Assembly: GCA_020746875.1 (NCBI GenBank)
Contig: JAGTJL010000009.1
Span: 2,480,001 to 2,544,000 of the forward strand
Reading direction: 5' to 3'
Source: Rhexocercosporidium sp. MPI-PUGE-AT-0058
Lineage: Eukaryota; Ascomycota; Leotiomycetes; Helotiales
DNA length: 64,000 bases
In this document: positions 22,571 to 34,080 of the stretch, piece by piece
Layout of the letters: the number at the start of each line of letters is the position of its first letter
Numbering within the stretch: position 1 is the stretch's first letter
The notes under the pieces: model-generated
Seen by the model: the letters and a program-made list of their open reading frames with translations, nothing else
Databases searched by the model: none
What the model was told of the DNA's origin: nothing
Position numbers and translations under genes: made by a program

Positions 22571-22592
22571 TCGGTCGGTCGGTCGGTCGGTC
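22571..22592. repeat. (TCGG)n simple repeat
   Basis: Five tandem TCGG units upstream of samB. Confidence 0.8.
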
Positions 22593-22842
22593 CTGGTGTT
22601 GAAGAGGAAAGAGAGTTCTCAGGGTGCAGAGATGCAGAGATGCAGCAGAGCAGAGGAGCAGGGCAGGGCAGGGCTGGCGTTGGGTCTCGAGTAGCGGAAA
22701 CGGCTGGTCTGGTTCTGGTTGGGTCTTGGTTGGGTTGGCCTGGGTTTGCCTGGATCTGAGTGGGGTCGGAGGTCTGAGGGCCTGAGGTCTGTTGGTCTGC
22801 TTTGGTTTTGGGAGTGGAGGCGGTGGGAAGAGAGAGGAGGGA

Positions 22843-22875
22843 GGGAGGAGAGGAGAGGAGAGGAGAGGAGGAGGA
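22843..22875. repeat. (GGAGA)n purine repeat
   Basis: Tandem GGAGA units within a purine tract upstream of samB. Confidence 0.75.
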
Positions 22876-23862
22876 CGAGGGTAGAGGGTGGAGCCGAGTG
22901 AACTGATTAATTGGCCGCAGCAAATGGAGATCGAGGTGCCAGAGATTGCGAGGCAGCCGCGCTCTAAGACAGAGCGACAGAGAGAGAGAGAGAGAATAGA
23001 ATGCAATGCAGATTTAGGTAGGTGGGTTTCGTAAATTACTTAATACCAGGCAGTATGGCGTGTCTTTACTGATTTATGGTTGAGACGTGAGTATTTTGTA
23101 ATTGTGTGATGTCGGGTAAGGAGATGGACGTTATGCATTATTGCTAGACGCGGTGAGGGTTGAAGGCAATAATGAATGAATGCGCGCTGTCCAAGGTCGT
23201 GTCGGGTCGTGGTAGGACCATTGGGGAGAGAGAGGCTACGAACCAGACACAGAAGTAGAGTGAAGCAGTAGGTATGGAAGAGAACCTACTTGAGGGCTTC
23301 TCGGGCTTCCAGAATTGTATGATAAGATGGATCTCAACTCCCTGCTCCCAGCTCCCAGCTCCCATCTCCCAAGCCTATCTACCTGTTCTACTAGTATGTA
23401 CAGTATGTACAGTATGCATTCGAGATCCAACTGCAGAAGAAGAGGGCCAGGGTCCTCGAGTTTATTTGGGGTCGCTGCAAACTACTGTACGCTGTCTGCA
23501 CTGCACGCTCACCCTTCCTTCCTCTCTCATGGCAAGAATCATCCAACTGATTGGTTATCGCTGGTGGATTTGGCACACTGATGGGATGGCGGCGACGAGA
23601 TGTGGTTCGCTGGATTTGAAGCCGTCTTGCCCAGCCTGGGCTTTGGCGGCGAGAAATGCTGTCAAGGCATTGGGTGGGCATGGGAGGTTTTGGCCTCATG
23701 CCTCATGCTGCTCCTGCTCCTGCTCCCAAGCCGAATTACTCAGCAGCCATCGATGAGAAATCCATGAGAGGCATTTACGGCATGACATGTCTGTGGCTTT
23801 CTATGCCTCTCTGTTTCCCTGTTCTTTTCACTGAGCAAGAACCTGCGCCCCTTTTCCCCTCG

Positions 23863-23928
23863 TTGACTTGGGGATTATGAACCAAACTGTAAGAGAAAAA
23901 AAAGTATGGTTCATAATCCCCAACTCAA
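23863..23928. repeat. Long inverted repeat with 22-base loop
   Basis: TTGGGGATTATGAACCA at 23868-23884 is matched exactly by its reverse complement at 23907-23923. One mismatch followed by four more pairs extends the stem to about 22 positions. The loop (23885-23906) is A-rich. It could form a strong RNA or DNA hairpin. It is not next to a recognised 3' end, so a terminator role is not supported. Confidence 0.75.
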
Positions 23929-24529
23929 ATTTCTCTCACTACCACCCACCCATCCACCCAGCCAGTCAAATCACATCAGTAAGGTTAGAGTTGCGAATCG
24001 GGCCAGCCAAGACTTGAGGTGAGTCCGGCTCCTCTCCTCTTCGGCACTTATCAGTAGAATTATAAGACAGATATTGTGTAGTGTACCTCCGTCTCGCTGA
24101 CCAGATCCAAGAACGGTCAGACTTGCGGACCGGCGATCTGATTCCGGAGGAGCATTCCCAGCTGTGTGTCGCCATGCGATCAGATCGAGCGAGTCAGTTT
24201 CTTCCCGATGTCAAGTCAGTCAGTCACTCGGTCCCGCTCTTCCCGCCGCCTCGCCTGTCTAAGAAATTTCCACCTTCTAGAAGCCGAGCATACTTTCATA
24301 GAAGAGTTACCACGAAGCTACTTTTCTTTTCTTTGCCTACAGCTAAGTAGGTAGCTACTAACAATTCTACAGCATGGTCATGTCATTCCATGCTAGTTCT
24401 TAGATGCAAGAATTAACTCCAAACCACAACCACTCTCCTCAGATAAATCGTCGCGTTTCGAAATCTAGCCTCTGCCTGTGGCTATCATACTAATTATCAT
24501 ACAAGATCATTCAATATCACGACCTCTGT

Positions 24530-24552
24530 CCTCCTCCTCCTCCTCCTCCTCT
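24530..24552. repeat. (CTC)n simple repeat
   Basis: About seven tandem CTC units in the gene-free region. Confidence 0.8.
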
Positions 24553-24784
24553 CATCTTTTAGCCTAAATTTACAACTAACCTCCGGCTACCGATCGAAGC
24601 CAGACTCTAGCCCCCGCTTTCTTCTGTCAACAGTTCCCATCCTCGAACACACTCTACAAGCCCCAAGAACAACCCCCCAGAATGCCTCAAGAAGTCACCG
24701 CATGAAATCAAAGCAATCCCTACCTTCCCAACCAAGCCATTGAATCCAACAGCACAGACACCACGATCCCACCGATCTGATGGC

Positions 24785-24812
24785 GATGGACATGGACATG
24801 GACATGGACATG
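24785..24812. repeat. (GACATG)n simple repeat
   Basis: About four tandem GACATG-type hexamers, encoding Met-Asp or Gly-His runs if ever translated. No gene is supported around them. Confidence 0.75.
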
Positions 24813-27800
24813 GCTCTGCACGCCCGCGCCCGCTCCCCGACGCTCGAGCCACGTCCGAGCTCACCTCGCCTCGGCCTCGCCGCCACAAGGACGGGATTGA
24901 CTTCCCACTGCAACCAAGAGCTTGGTTGGCAAGGTAGGTTAGGGTATCAAACTTTCGGATCTTAAAGTACTGTATGATGGGGTGTCAAAGGGGTCGAGCC
25001 TCGCCATTCTTTCGTCTGAGGGGTTTCTGTGTTGGTTTACTCCATCGTCCGATCGGTGTCTGGTAGTCTAAGGCGGGAGTCACTCTTGCGCAGTTAGGAG
25101 TTCCTCGAGTCAAGCAAGTTAGTTCTACGATCCAGACAACCACTCACTCGCTCTCTCACTCTCCATCCAAGCTTTCTCCTCCCTACGCCGTACATCTACA
25201 TATCTCAATCCTCCAGCAACAGCCTCTCCTTCTCCTCTCTATCACATCACACCCTCCCTCATCCCCGCCCAGCCCAGCCAGCCCATCACGCCTCGCCAAT
25301 CCACCCCCTCACCTAGCCGCCACACCCGCATTTCCCGCCCAATCCTCCACCACCACACCACCACTCTCTCAAACCCAACCAACCAAACAGCAACAACCCA
25401 CCGCACAGGCGCCCATCAACAGCGCTTAACTTCCTCTTCTCCCATCGAAAAATCTTCCTTCTTTTCTTGTCTGCAGAGAAGTGCATGTTATTCGTGGAGG
25501 GGAAGTTGGAGGCGTCGAATTATATTACCCAGACGCGAGGCGAGAGAGGCGATGAATGCAGGGGGGGTTTGTTGACGCTGACGCTGGCGCTGACGCGCTG
25601 GCGATCGGGTTTGGTGGTGTTGGTGTTGATACTGGGGCTTGAATGTCTTCTGTTTGTTGGTTTGGCTTGCTTCAGGTTGGTTTGCTTTTGGTTGGCTTTC
25701 TTCGCGCCTCACTGTTCGTTCCCTAGCTCGGTTCTCACTTTCAGTACTAGCAAGTTGTTACTACTTACTATAGTACTTCCCGTCTGCCTCTGCTTCCTTC
25801 GCCGTTTTGATCTCACAGTACATTCTGCATCGCGCTCGCTCCCAGAGCAATTTGTCAATCTACACTCCACTTTGTAAAGACCTCTTTGTGGTTGGAAAAG
25901 GCAGTGCAATCTATGGTTGTGGTTTGCGATTGCCATCCCGCTTCATCTGCAGCAAGCGGTAATGCAGCCTAGAGAGAGGGCGGGCCTTGCAATGCCATGC
26001 ACTGCAATGCACTGCACTTAGCTGCCGTGCAGCCTATCCATAATCCACACGCTTACCTTCATAACCACCGCAACCCGCTGTCTCTTCCTGCAAAGTCCGT
26101 GGCGTCTATTCCGTCCACACCCCTACCCATATTTATACCTTCACCACTCACGTGACACCATCACCTCTCCCCTTTTCCTCTCTCTCGCTTACCGTCTCCT
26201 CAACCTCTCAACCACACCCCTCCAACTCAACCCCCCATCCCCCCTCCCCGACGCGCATCGTCATACCGTCAGACCCAACAAGCTTCATAATGACACCATA
26301 GCGCAGCTTCGTGCATCAGATGGCAGGATTCTAAACCTCGATGTGTTTTGAAACGGATGTTGTCTGGTCGTGCGGGGTGGTGGGCTTTGTTTCTGCGCTA
26401 TTTCTTTTTGGCTCGTGATAGTGCGGTGCGGTGCGGTTTGTTATCGGATAAGAGGGATTCCGAATACTAGAGTTGTCAGAGGGGGGTAGATGAGGGGAAG
26501 ATAGCGAGGATTGGTGTCCTTTTTTTATATATCTTGTTCATAGCGGGGGTTTGACAAGTTCGAAATAGTTTGTTGGTTGATTGTGCCAGCTGCCCGGCAT
26601 GGCTTTTACACGAGAGCTAGCATTGGGGACTTAGTCGCCTTGGAATTTACTGCTTCTGCAAATTTGGTGCACCGTTGCTGCTAGCAATGCATGCCCTTCA
26701 TCCAGAATTGAATACAAGGAGTACCTACCTCATTTCCTGGCTAGGTATGTTCATGTTGACGAGCTAAGCGAGCTCTGCTCGGGGGTTCCCTCAAGTTCAC
26801 TGTCATAACAAACCAATCCCGCCTCACTCTACTGTGCAGCTCAATTATCTCAGATACTTCGCTAGGCGATCTCTGTTCATATGGATCTCCATCTCGACGG
26901 TTCGGTGACACTCATTCTGCATCCTTGCCTAGAGCTGAAGACTTCCTAAGCTATTCCTCCTTCTACATTACCTACCCACCAGCACCCATCCCGTCTTCTA
27001 ATCTACACGTAAATCTAGCCACATAGTCCCCCAGAGCTCCAACAACTACCTTTCCACGATCGTACTAGTATTAGCTGATTATCTCCCCAGCTTGAATATG
27101 CACGAAGCCCCCTCTTGTGTTTATCGTGGAAGCCGCTCATATTTTCTGCGTCATTGCAGGGAAAGATGCAGAGGACAACTACAAAATAGAGCAGCTATCA
27201 TCTTTGAGCGTGAAGGACTGACTCTTTTCAAAAAGGTGGAACCGAGATCTTTCAAGAAGCGGGCGGGGTTAAGACACGGGCACGTAAATTTAATTTGCGG
27301 GTGGGGCGACTGGGAGAGGGAGAGAAGGAGATGAATGGTGAGGGCTCAGGGAGTGATTACTGTTAAGGATCGTTAGGTCATCGTTGCTCTGCTCTGTAGG
27401 ATACAAAGCTAGCGCCAGAGCTTCCACCTGGAGAAGTTCCATTGTACTTACTTTTCTTCGAAAGGGGTCTCAGGTATCCAATGGGTTTAGCCGACCGAGG
27501 GTTTACGCTTTGTACTAGTCTCGCTCTGTTGCTTCTCGAGTCGTGGTATGGCTAAGTCTTGATCTACGATTCCGAGAATCTAGACATTAAAAGCTCGTAT
27601 TACCTCTTTTGCAGCTACTCGTTTCAAGTCAAGATATCAGAAATATCACGGTTGTCATCTCTCTGGGACATTGCCATTTCCCAAGACATGAAGCCATCGA
27701 CAGCTTCCAGAATTCATGTCTTTCTTATCGCAGCTATTTGAGCTTCGTCCGAACCTATGAAAGAGAAGTGCGTCCAGCAGACAGATTATATAGATATCTT

Positions 27801-29052
27801 CCAAGGTCCCATTTCCATTCCCCTCTAAACTAACAAACATCTCCAGTTGCAATCATCATCCTCTCCAACTACATCAAACACCTACACGTTACCTACCTGG
27901 CACCACAAACACAACTCGATCGGTAAGCTACTCTCGACCCACCTGCAAGAATAGAGATACAAATGCTGCGGCTCCAACAACCTCATCCGAACCCGCGCCG
28001 TTATAATCACACGCTGCTGGAAGAGAAATCCGGGCTTTTCCCGCCTGAAATTATCTAGATGTCCTCTCTGAATCTCGATCTTGACTGATAATTGCGCGAA
28101 AGAAAAGGGAGAGGGGAGAGGGGGGTTCGAGGATTGGAGATTGTGGTTGAGAGGTTGGAGGGGAAGATTGAGGGGTTGATGGACTGTTGTGAGCGGGGCT
28201 GTGGTTGTGGTGGCAGTAAAGTGGGGAGGGGAGTTTTGGGTGTAGCAAGCGTGACAAGGGGGCATGAGGGAGAGAAGTGGGTGATTGAGATGGGACTAGA
28301 GGTATTTGATGGCGGGGGAGGGGGTTAGGGAGGGTTTGTGGCAGGTCAATTGAGCATAGCCTCTCTTTGAAGCACAGAACGTTGGTTTGAAGACTGAATA
28401 GGAATGACAATTCATCGACAGCTAGAAGGGTACCCCAGACACTCACGACTTTGTCTCGTGTTGGTTAGTCTAGCTTCACAGAGCTCATGGATGAAAACTT
28501 TGCTTTCTGGTTCTTGATCAGAGTCAACCTCACTCACAATGTATGTCGACGCTTGAAACTCCATTCTCAGAAACATGATGCTTGAATTTTTTTTAATGAT
28601 CTGCTGGAAAGTTAGAACTCAAAAAGTCGATTAGTTCTGCGTCGTTTGCCTGTGAACCTGTGTCAGGACACAAACATCAACCACAGCGCAGACACTTCTT
28701 CAAACCAACTTTGCCAGCGCCGTAATGACCTAGCAACTCTTTGTTCTTTCAGCACTAATCATTATCTTTGTTTGATATACTCGGGCTTTACCTAACTTAC
28801 CTTCTGATGTCCAGCTAGTGGTCAAGTACATAATGTGTGCAAGTTCTCCCTTTAGTTTCCGGCCCATTTGAGACCTTCAACTTTCAATCGCTCCTGCCTC
28901 ACAAGGAGCCAAAGTCTCTCAACATGCTAAAAGCATCTTGTAAATGACTGCCTGGTATTTTTGCTACTTTCATCCTTCAAGACTTCTAGACAGTTGAAAG
29001 GAGCATGATATTCTTCATCTCCACACAACTCCACAACTTAACGCCCACCAAA

Positions 29053-29880
29053 ATGGGTACCAAAACATGCCTAGCCACGAAGCAACAGTATGTCTGCGGC
29101 TGTATCGAGTACATTCATAAAAAATACTGCGCTGATGCCACGAAGCGTCTTGGAATATGCAAATTGGACGATTCCTAGGCCGCAGAAAACATCCCTCATC
29201 TATGCCCCAAGCACGACACCAAGGTGCAGAAAGCAGCACCAGAGGTGGCTGAGGCGATTGTCCAAGCTGGAATTTCTCTCGATACACAATTCATAGGGAA
29301 GAAGCTTGATAAACTCATTCAAGTCATCGAAGCCAACACCGCTCAAGCCACAGCGAGCTTCTCTAATCTTGCCGTCGATATCAAACAAGACGCCTCCGAA
29401 ATCAAACCCGACATCAACAATACCTCCAAAGCCACCTACTCCAGTATGGCATCCTCCGACGCACTCCGAAAATCCCTCGCCAAAAAAGCCTTAGCCAAGC
29501 AATACACCACCCACGTCATCCTGGGTCTCAACAAGCTCCTCTCCGACATCGAGATTGCCAAGGAGAGCTCCCGCAGGATCATCATACTGGATACAGCCAA
29601 CTCGAAGCATTTGTCGGGGGTTACCTGCAAAGATCTTGAGAAGGATATGGCGGATGGGTGGAAGGAGTTGGATTGTGGTGTTAGGGATGCGTTTAAGAAG
29701 GCGGGAGAGGAGATGCTGGACGCAGCTTTGGATGGGGCGATGCAATTGCTGGATTCCTCGAGGTGAGTGTTTGGTTGATGCGTAATGGTGGCTGGATGTT
29801 AGCCTGAGATCTTATTTAGCTCAGGTGCTGTGACTGAGTTTCCTGGGGCCAGTAGCAAGCAAGTTTGGCAACAAACTTGA
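29053..29880 (+). pseudogene. Cys-motif family copy A, interrupted by one in-frame TAG
   Basis: From the ATG at 29053 the frame reads 41 codons with the cluster's Cys signature: QQYVCGCIEYIHKKYC near residues 11-26, then Cys36. A TAG at 29176-29178 interrupts it. The same frame continues at once with IPHLCPKHD, supplying the next Cys and a His, and then about 180 helix-rich residues (QFIGKKLDKLIQVIEANTAQ). A strong GTGAGT site at 29763 and an AG at 29818-29819 define a 57-nt intron, after which the frame ends at 29880 (SGAVTEFPGASSKQ). Apart from the TAG the gene looks whole, with intact splice sites. It may be a recent pseudogene, a stop subject to readthrough, or a sequence error; no intron removing the TAG is evident. 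I infer a zinc-binding head and helical tail. The function is unknown. Confidence 0.6.
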
Positions 29881-31059
29881 CGATAGTTACCAATGAATGT
29901 AATAGCGCTTTCGGTGCTGCTGTGTCCTGAACAGGTTCTAGTTCTGTTACCACCCCAAAGTCGGAGCTCTTCTTAGTATGTTCACACTGAGACGTCCACA
30001 ATAGCATACAATAGTGTCAATACACAGAAGTCTGACCTGCACGTCCTTGATGATGCAATCTCCAGGCCAGCCATCCTGCATTTTTGGCGATCATCCCAGG
30101 CTCACAAAAGTGTTCCAGGTGAGAAAATAATCTCTAGTTATATCCTAGGGGATCCTCGTCAAGATTCTCAACTCTGTAGCCAAGATATTGCAGGCGACAT
30201 TACGTCTCATCAGGCGATGAAGTAGCGGGGAAATTGACCGCCAGTGGCTTGGTCTGCTGTATTTGAGGCGATCTTTTGAGCTCATTTTCTGACACCTGTC
30301 TTCCTGGATGCAGATTTATTTTGTAGACTACCTTTCGTCGATCAGAAACAGTCTTTCGAGTTGCACGGAAAAAGATTCGGTTTTCAAGGAGGCTCCTGGC
30401 GGAGCGCTTTTCTTGTCAGACTCCTCTCAAGTTTTCATCTGCCTGCTCTTCAAGTACGTGAATAGTGTGATATAGGTATATACTTGTTGATAAATATAAA
30501 CCTTTGATGCGATTTGAGGAGGGCTTTGTTATGCCACTGCAACAGATTCTCGTTTTGGAAGTAAGTGGGCTAGTGGACACTAAAATGGAAGCAGAGACTC
30601 TCGGCTTTTAGTGAAGCAGACGCAGACAGTTCTATGTCATGTCAGCTATATATATTCTCTTTAGAATAATCAGAGTAGAAAGAAACTCGTGTGCAGGGGA
30701 CGTGAATATGACTGCGATGAGAAGGACAAAAGACTCGTCCTGCGCCATGAGTCTGTTGAAAGCCTATGGATTGGACGCATGATGTTTACCGAGAAACATA
30801 AGAAGTGAAGCTTTGTTTCCTACTTGCTGTCAATGCTCTATGAAACAGAACTCTTCTTCACATAATCTTTTCAGGAAATTGATGCCTGAATGCGAATCAA
30901 CAATGATGTTCTCGCCTAGCTCCACTAGCTCGAAATGGCACCACAACCAAAACAAAAATTTCTTCCGCTCCTCGTCACCCTCCCAACTTCTCGAGAACCA
31001 AAAGAGACCCGCACTATCAAGATCTCTCTATGCTCATCCAACCATAATAATCCAACACC
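29881..31059. other. Spacer within the Cys-motif cluster, no gene seen
   Basis: No Cys-motif relic or other coding sequence was recognised. It may contain unrecognisable remains of older copies and the promoter of copy B. Confidence 0.45.
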
Positions 31060-31738
31060 ATGAGCAGCCAAGGCAAGATATCCACCGGCATGAAGAGCAA
31101 CTATTCCTGCGGTTGCTCGGTCATCTCCTCCGATTCGACCTGGACAGTCTTCCGGTGCGAGAAACACAAAGAGTGCAACATCCGCCTCCTCGAGCGTACT
31201 AATTGTACGAGCGAGACTTCCGAGAGCACAGAATTTCTGGAATCGGCCCCAATAACATGGATGAGAGTTGCATGAGTAATGTTGGAGGTGGTGCTAACGA
31301 GGTCGGTATTCAAATCCGCAACACTGCTCATTGCACTGACTCGGACTAGAACGAGATCAAGAACGCCGAAACCCCCGTAGTCATTGGTCTCGCTTCCAAA
31401 TTGCTGGTCTTGCCGAACCATTCTTCAAAGCAGTTCTAAGCGCCACCAGAGATGAGGTCCGGCTCTGCAAGCAAACAACCGTCGACGCCATGTACAAGTG
31501 CATCAAGGACGGCCTCAGCCAAGCTACCAGCCTCCGCGATACCGATGTCAACTACGAGCGTGTCAATGTCAAACAATGGATCAATGACCTGAAGGAGGGC
31601 AATTAAACTTTGGAGGATATGGAGATGGGCCCGCATCTGTCTGGCGAGTGTGGAGATTCGGGTCGTGCCATCCACGCGGAGAAGGTTAGGGAGAACATTC
31701 TACAAAATTGTATGATTGTTCTCGCCAACAACTTGTGA
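31060..31738 (+). pseudogene. Cys-motif family copy B, broken by stops and frameshifts
   Basis: The ATG at 31060 opens MSSQGKISTGMKSNYSCGCS, followed by TWTVFRCEKHKECN, the same Cys-Gly-Cys and later Cys pattern as the neighbours. That frame ends early at about 31275. Protein-like sequence resumes in another frame with NNMDESC near 31253 and GGANEVGIQIRNTAHC, meets a TAG near 31348, then shifts again to AGLAEPFFKAVLSATRDEV (about 31400-31460). YKCIKDGLSQATSLRDTDVN follows, then VKQWINDLKEGN and a TAA near 31605. The last part, ENILQNCMIVLANN, ends at a GTGAGT at about 31736, like the 5' splice site of copy A. At least two frameshifts and two stops mark it as dead. It is the same family and orientation as its neighbours. 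Confidence 0.6.
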
Positions 31739-32309
31739 GTAGTTTCCGGGCCTGCTCAAGTTCTTGAGATGGGCTCGGGCTCTCTGACTAGTTGTGATTG
31801 GTTGGGTGTGGGTACTAATGAATGTCCATCTCGCGGCCAGAGTGCTGCAATGAAAGAATGCATTGAGTTTGTGGAAATTTTTGCACTTCCTTCCATTTAT
31901 AGCTTGGCTAATGGTGATTCTCAGTCGTGTATGACTTCGATGAATCCAGCAGACTTGTCAGTGTGGCTGGACTTCCCCGGATTGGATCGCTTTGCAGGGC
32001 TGGTTCACCAGTCCACCAGCTAGTCATTCCCTTCCGAGTGCTATTGGAATATTCGACATTGGTTTGATTAGCTTTCGATAACCGAGCTTGAATCAATACC
32101 AAAAGCCATAATCAATCAATTGGGTGGCCAGGCTACTCTGGCCCATCGTTTCGAGAAGACTTCTGCAACATGTTAACTACTTAAATAGCTTCCCCTAAGA
32201 GGATTGCTCCGACTTCATCTCGCATCGACAAGGAAAGAGCCCGTAAGTTTTTGCCTTCCCACCCATCTGAAAAGAATATAAGCTAATGCTCAGAGTACAT
32301 ATAGTCAAG
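31739..32309. other. Spacer and upstream region of copy C
   Basis: A GTAAGT at 32243 and a CTAATGCTCAG ending at 32293 define a convincing 51-nt intron that lies entirely before the ATG at 32310. The copy therefore kept a spliced 5' UTR. Nothing else is recognised. Confidence 0.4.
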
Positions 32310-32971
32310 ATGTGTTCGGCCCGTGACAGACTTCTCGCCCACGACTCTTCCACTTCCCAAGACAGGCTAGCCAAAAGAGAATTGCGCTGGTTGCGAGCGT
32401 GGACAGTGTGTCAACGATCATCCAAATGAACAATAGAACAATGAAAAGAGTGTTGATTGCCATGGCTGCAGAGATTCAGGAACGGCAAGAATATGAGTGA
32501 TATCGCAGGATGGAGAGACACAGCATGGGATCAAAGACGATCTGATCGACTCGAATCTGCTATGAGCAGGCTCAACGATGCCAGAGCGCGTATAGAGAAA
32601 ATCGAGGCAAACACCACGATCGAAGAGGATTCGAGTGGGACAAAGAAGACCCTCGATTCTATCAAGGGGGGTACCTCTAAATCTGGCGCTAAAATCTCCG
32701 ACATCGAGGTAACAAACAATGTCTACGAGGCCAGCAGTACCAGCACTGCAACCCATCTCGCCCCACTTACGCCGACTCCGACGCTATCAAGAAGGAAGAA
32801 GCTGGAACTAAACTTCTCAAGTCATCCATTTAGTATGATTTCTTGAAGATGCAGCTACTTCGCACTGTCCGTGTTGAATCCAGGGACATAGACGTAGGGA
32901 GTCAAGATGACGCTGAGAAGTTCGAGGAGGTTGAGGAGGACATTCGGCGAGTTGTGGATGATTTCCTTTGA
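32310..32971 (+). pseudogene. Cys-motif family copy C, heavily degraded
   Basis: The ATG at 32310 begins Met-Cys-Ser-Ala, like the Met-Cys starts of copies D and E. After about 23 codons the frame must shift to read ENCAGCERGQCVNDH, the Cys-x-x-Cys end of the head region, which then meets a TAG near 32431. A helix-like stretch (MSRLNDARARIEKIEANTT) is open in another frame at about 32560-32620. The C-terminal part needs a third frame (SDAIKKEEAGTKLLKSS), hits a TAG near 32831, and goes on with DDAEKFEEVEEDIRRVVDDF to a TGA at 32971. The upstream spliced leader is still visible. Family membership rests on position, the Met-Cys start, the leader intron and the Cys-x-x-Cys piece, so it is less certain than for copies A, B, D and E. 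Confidence 0.45.
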
Positions 32972-33591
32972 TCGTCTGAGATGCATGGGTTATTATGATA
33001 GCATGATACTGGATTGAGTGCAGAAAGGGAGCGCGGACAGAAAGAAAGCAGTAATGAGATTTGGTTTGCCGAGCAGAGCGGTACAGTGATTTCGCAAGTG
33101 CGATCTGTGTGATTTCTGTGGTGCAGATGATGCAAACATTTACTGCCTTAATCTCAAGTAAAGTTTGGAATATTTCACCACTTTATTATTTCAATATGTC
33201 ATGTCCTGGGCCGGTATCTCGAGCTGGGAGGGTTTGTTTACTTAGTTTTACTCGTGCGACATAGATGCCTAGTTCTCTGCGGTTGTTTCTCCTTACCGCA
33301 TTCTTTTTGAGAAGCTTCAAGCCAGAGCTGAGGCCAGAGCTGCCTAACAAAATTTTCTAGCTTTATTGGTCAATGAGGTGTTGGTCAAGTCAAGTGATGT
33401 GGTGGGCTCGTTCTCGCTTAGCAAATTCGACGCGTCCCCGCAGGTACAAATACTCGACGCTTTGAATTTCGAAATCTTGAACTCTTCCATCTTCACACAA
33501 CTCAATCAGTACAAGCAGGTAAGTCGCGTCAAAACCTCAATGGCACACCACAGTGCGTCAGACTAACAGTTCAATTCGACGCGCAGTCAAC
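32972..33591. other. Upstream region and 5' UTR intron of copy D
   Basis: No gene seen in the first 500 bases. A GTAAGT at 33519 and a GCGCAG ending at 33586 define a 68-nt intron that finishes five bases before the ATG at 33592. The leader exon contains TCTTCACACAACTC, similar to the sequence just before copy A. Confidence 0.45.
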
Positions 33592-34080
33592 ATGTGTACA
33601 GGACGAGTCGACTTGCACAGCTGCGGCTGCTTCGACGAGATCAAGACATATCCCTGCAGAGATTCCTCCGTCGACAAATGCAATGGCATCGGCGCTTTGA
33701 TCACCAATCACGTCAACCGCTTCTGCCGGAATTGCACTGAGCGCAAGAAGCAGAATCTGGTCAGACTCAACCAATTCATCGCAGAGTCCCGGATTCCCGC
33801 CCACATCACCACTCACGATGACAACACCTCCTCCGCTCCCAGCTTGAGAACCATTGATGCTGACGACCTCCGATATCAAACCATGCCTGCTGGATCCTCT
33901 CTCAAGAAGTCCGCTGGTGCTCCTTCACTATCTGGACCGCAAGATGAGATGGACAAGAAGGATGGTGTCGAGCATAACGTCAGCGAGTCCGACCTTGACG
34001 ATGCCGGCGAGCGCGTTCAACCAAAGACAACCTCTTCAAAATTTGTCAACATCTTCTCTGGCTGCTTCGGAGGACAATGA
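33592..34080 (+). CDS. Cys-motif family copy D, the only intact member
   Basis: A 162-residue uninterrupted frame from the ATG at 33592. Residues 1-50 carry the family head: MCTGRVDLHSCGCFDEIKTY, Cys at 22 and 30, then NRFCRNCTERKK, giving Cys-Gly-Cys and Cys-x-x-Cys pairs that could bind one or two zinc ions (inference). The rest is polar and looks disordered (DDNTSSAPS, MDKKDGVEHNVSESDLDDAGE) and ends in FVNIFSGCFGGQ, short and hydrophobic. There is no signal peptide, so the protein is probably intracellular. It is much shorter than copies A and F, which have long helical tails. A spliced 5' UTR precedes it. I recall similar small Met-Cys...Cys-Gly-Cys/His proteins as common uncharacterised genes in filamentous fungi. 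No function is assigned. Confidence 0.7.
   Translation: MCTGRVDLHSCGCFDEIKTYPCRDSSVDKCNGIGALITNHVNRFCRNCTERKKQNLVRLNQFIAESRIPAHITTHDDNTSSAPSLRTIDADDLRYQTMPAGSSLKKSAGAPSLSGPQDEMDKKDGVEHNVSESDLDDAGERVQPKTTSSKFVNIFSGCFGGQ

Larger units (their letters stand above)
21877..29052. other. Seven-kilobase gene-free region rich in simple repeats
   Basis: No coding region is supportable on either strand. The longer open frames are low-complexity (Pro/Ser/Arg-rich) products of CT/GA tracts and simple repeats. The part next to samB (21877 to about 23000) probably holds its promoter and a long 5' UTR. Repeats include (TCGG)n, (GGAGA)n, (CTC)n, (GACATG)n and a 17-base exact inverted repeat near 23.9 kb. Pyrimidine-rich tracts at 25.2-25.4 and 26.15-26.25 kb resemble fungal core promoters, so noncoding transcription is possible. 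Confidence 0.5.

Noticed and set aside
22398..23006. Pro/Ser/Thr-rich 200-codon minus-strand frame upstream of samB
   Set aside because: It is the translation of simple repeats and pyrimidine tracts, with a second frame equally open over the same bases.
25467..25877. Hydrophobic 136-codon plus-strand frame
   Set aside because: Leu/Val/Phe runs come from GT/CT-rich sequence; no splice sites, family pattern or upstream promoter logic support it.
27882..28446. Two overlapping minus-strand frames of about 130 codons
   Set aside because: Low-complexity Pro/Ser/His composition and both frames open at once point to a CT-rich tract, not a gene.
29140..29178. An intron that would remove the TAG in cluster copy A
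   Set aside because: The only GT available gives an intron of about 34 nt without a branch site, shorter than any other intron in the window.
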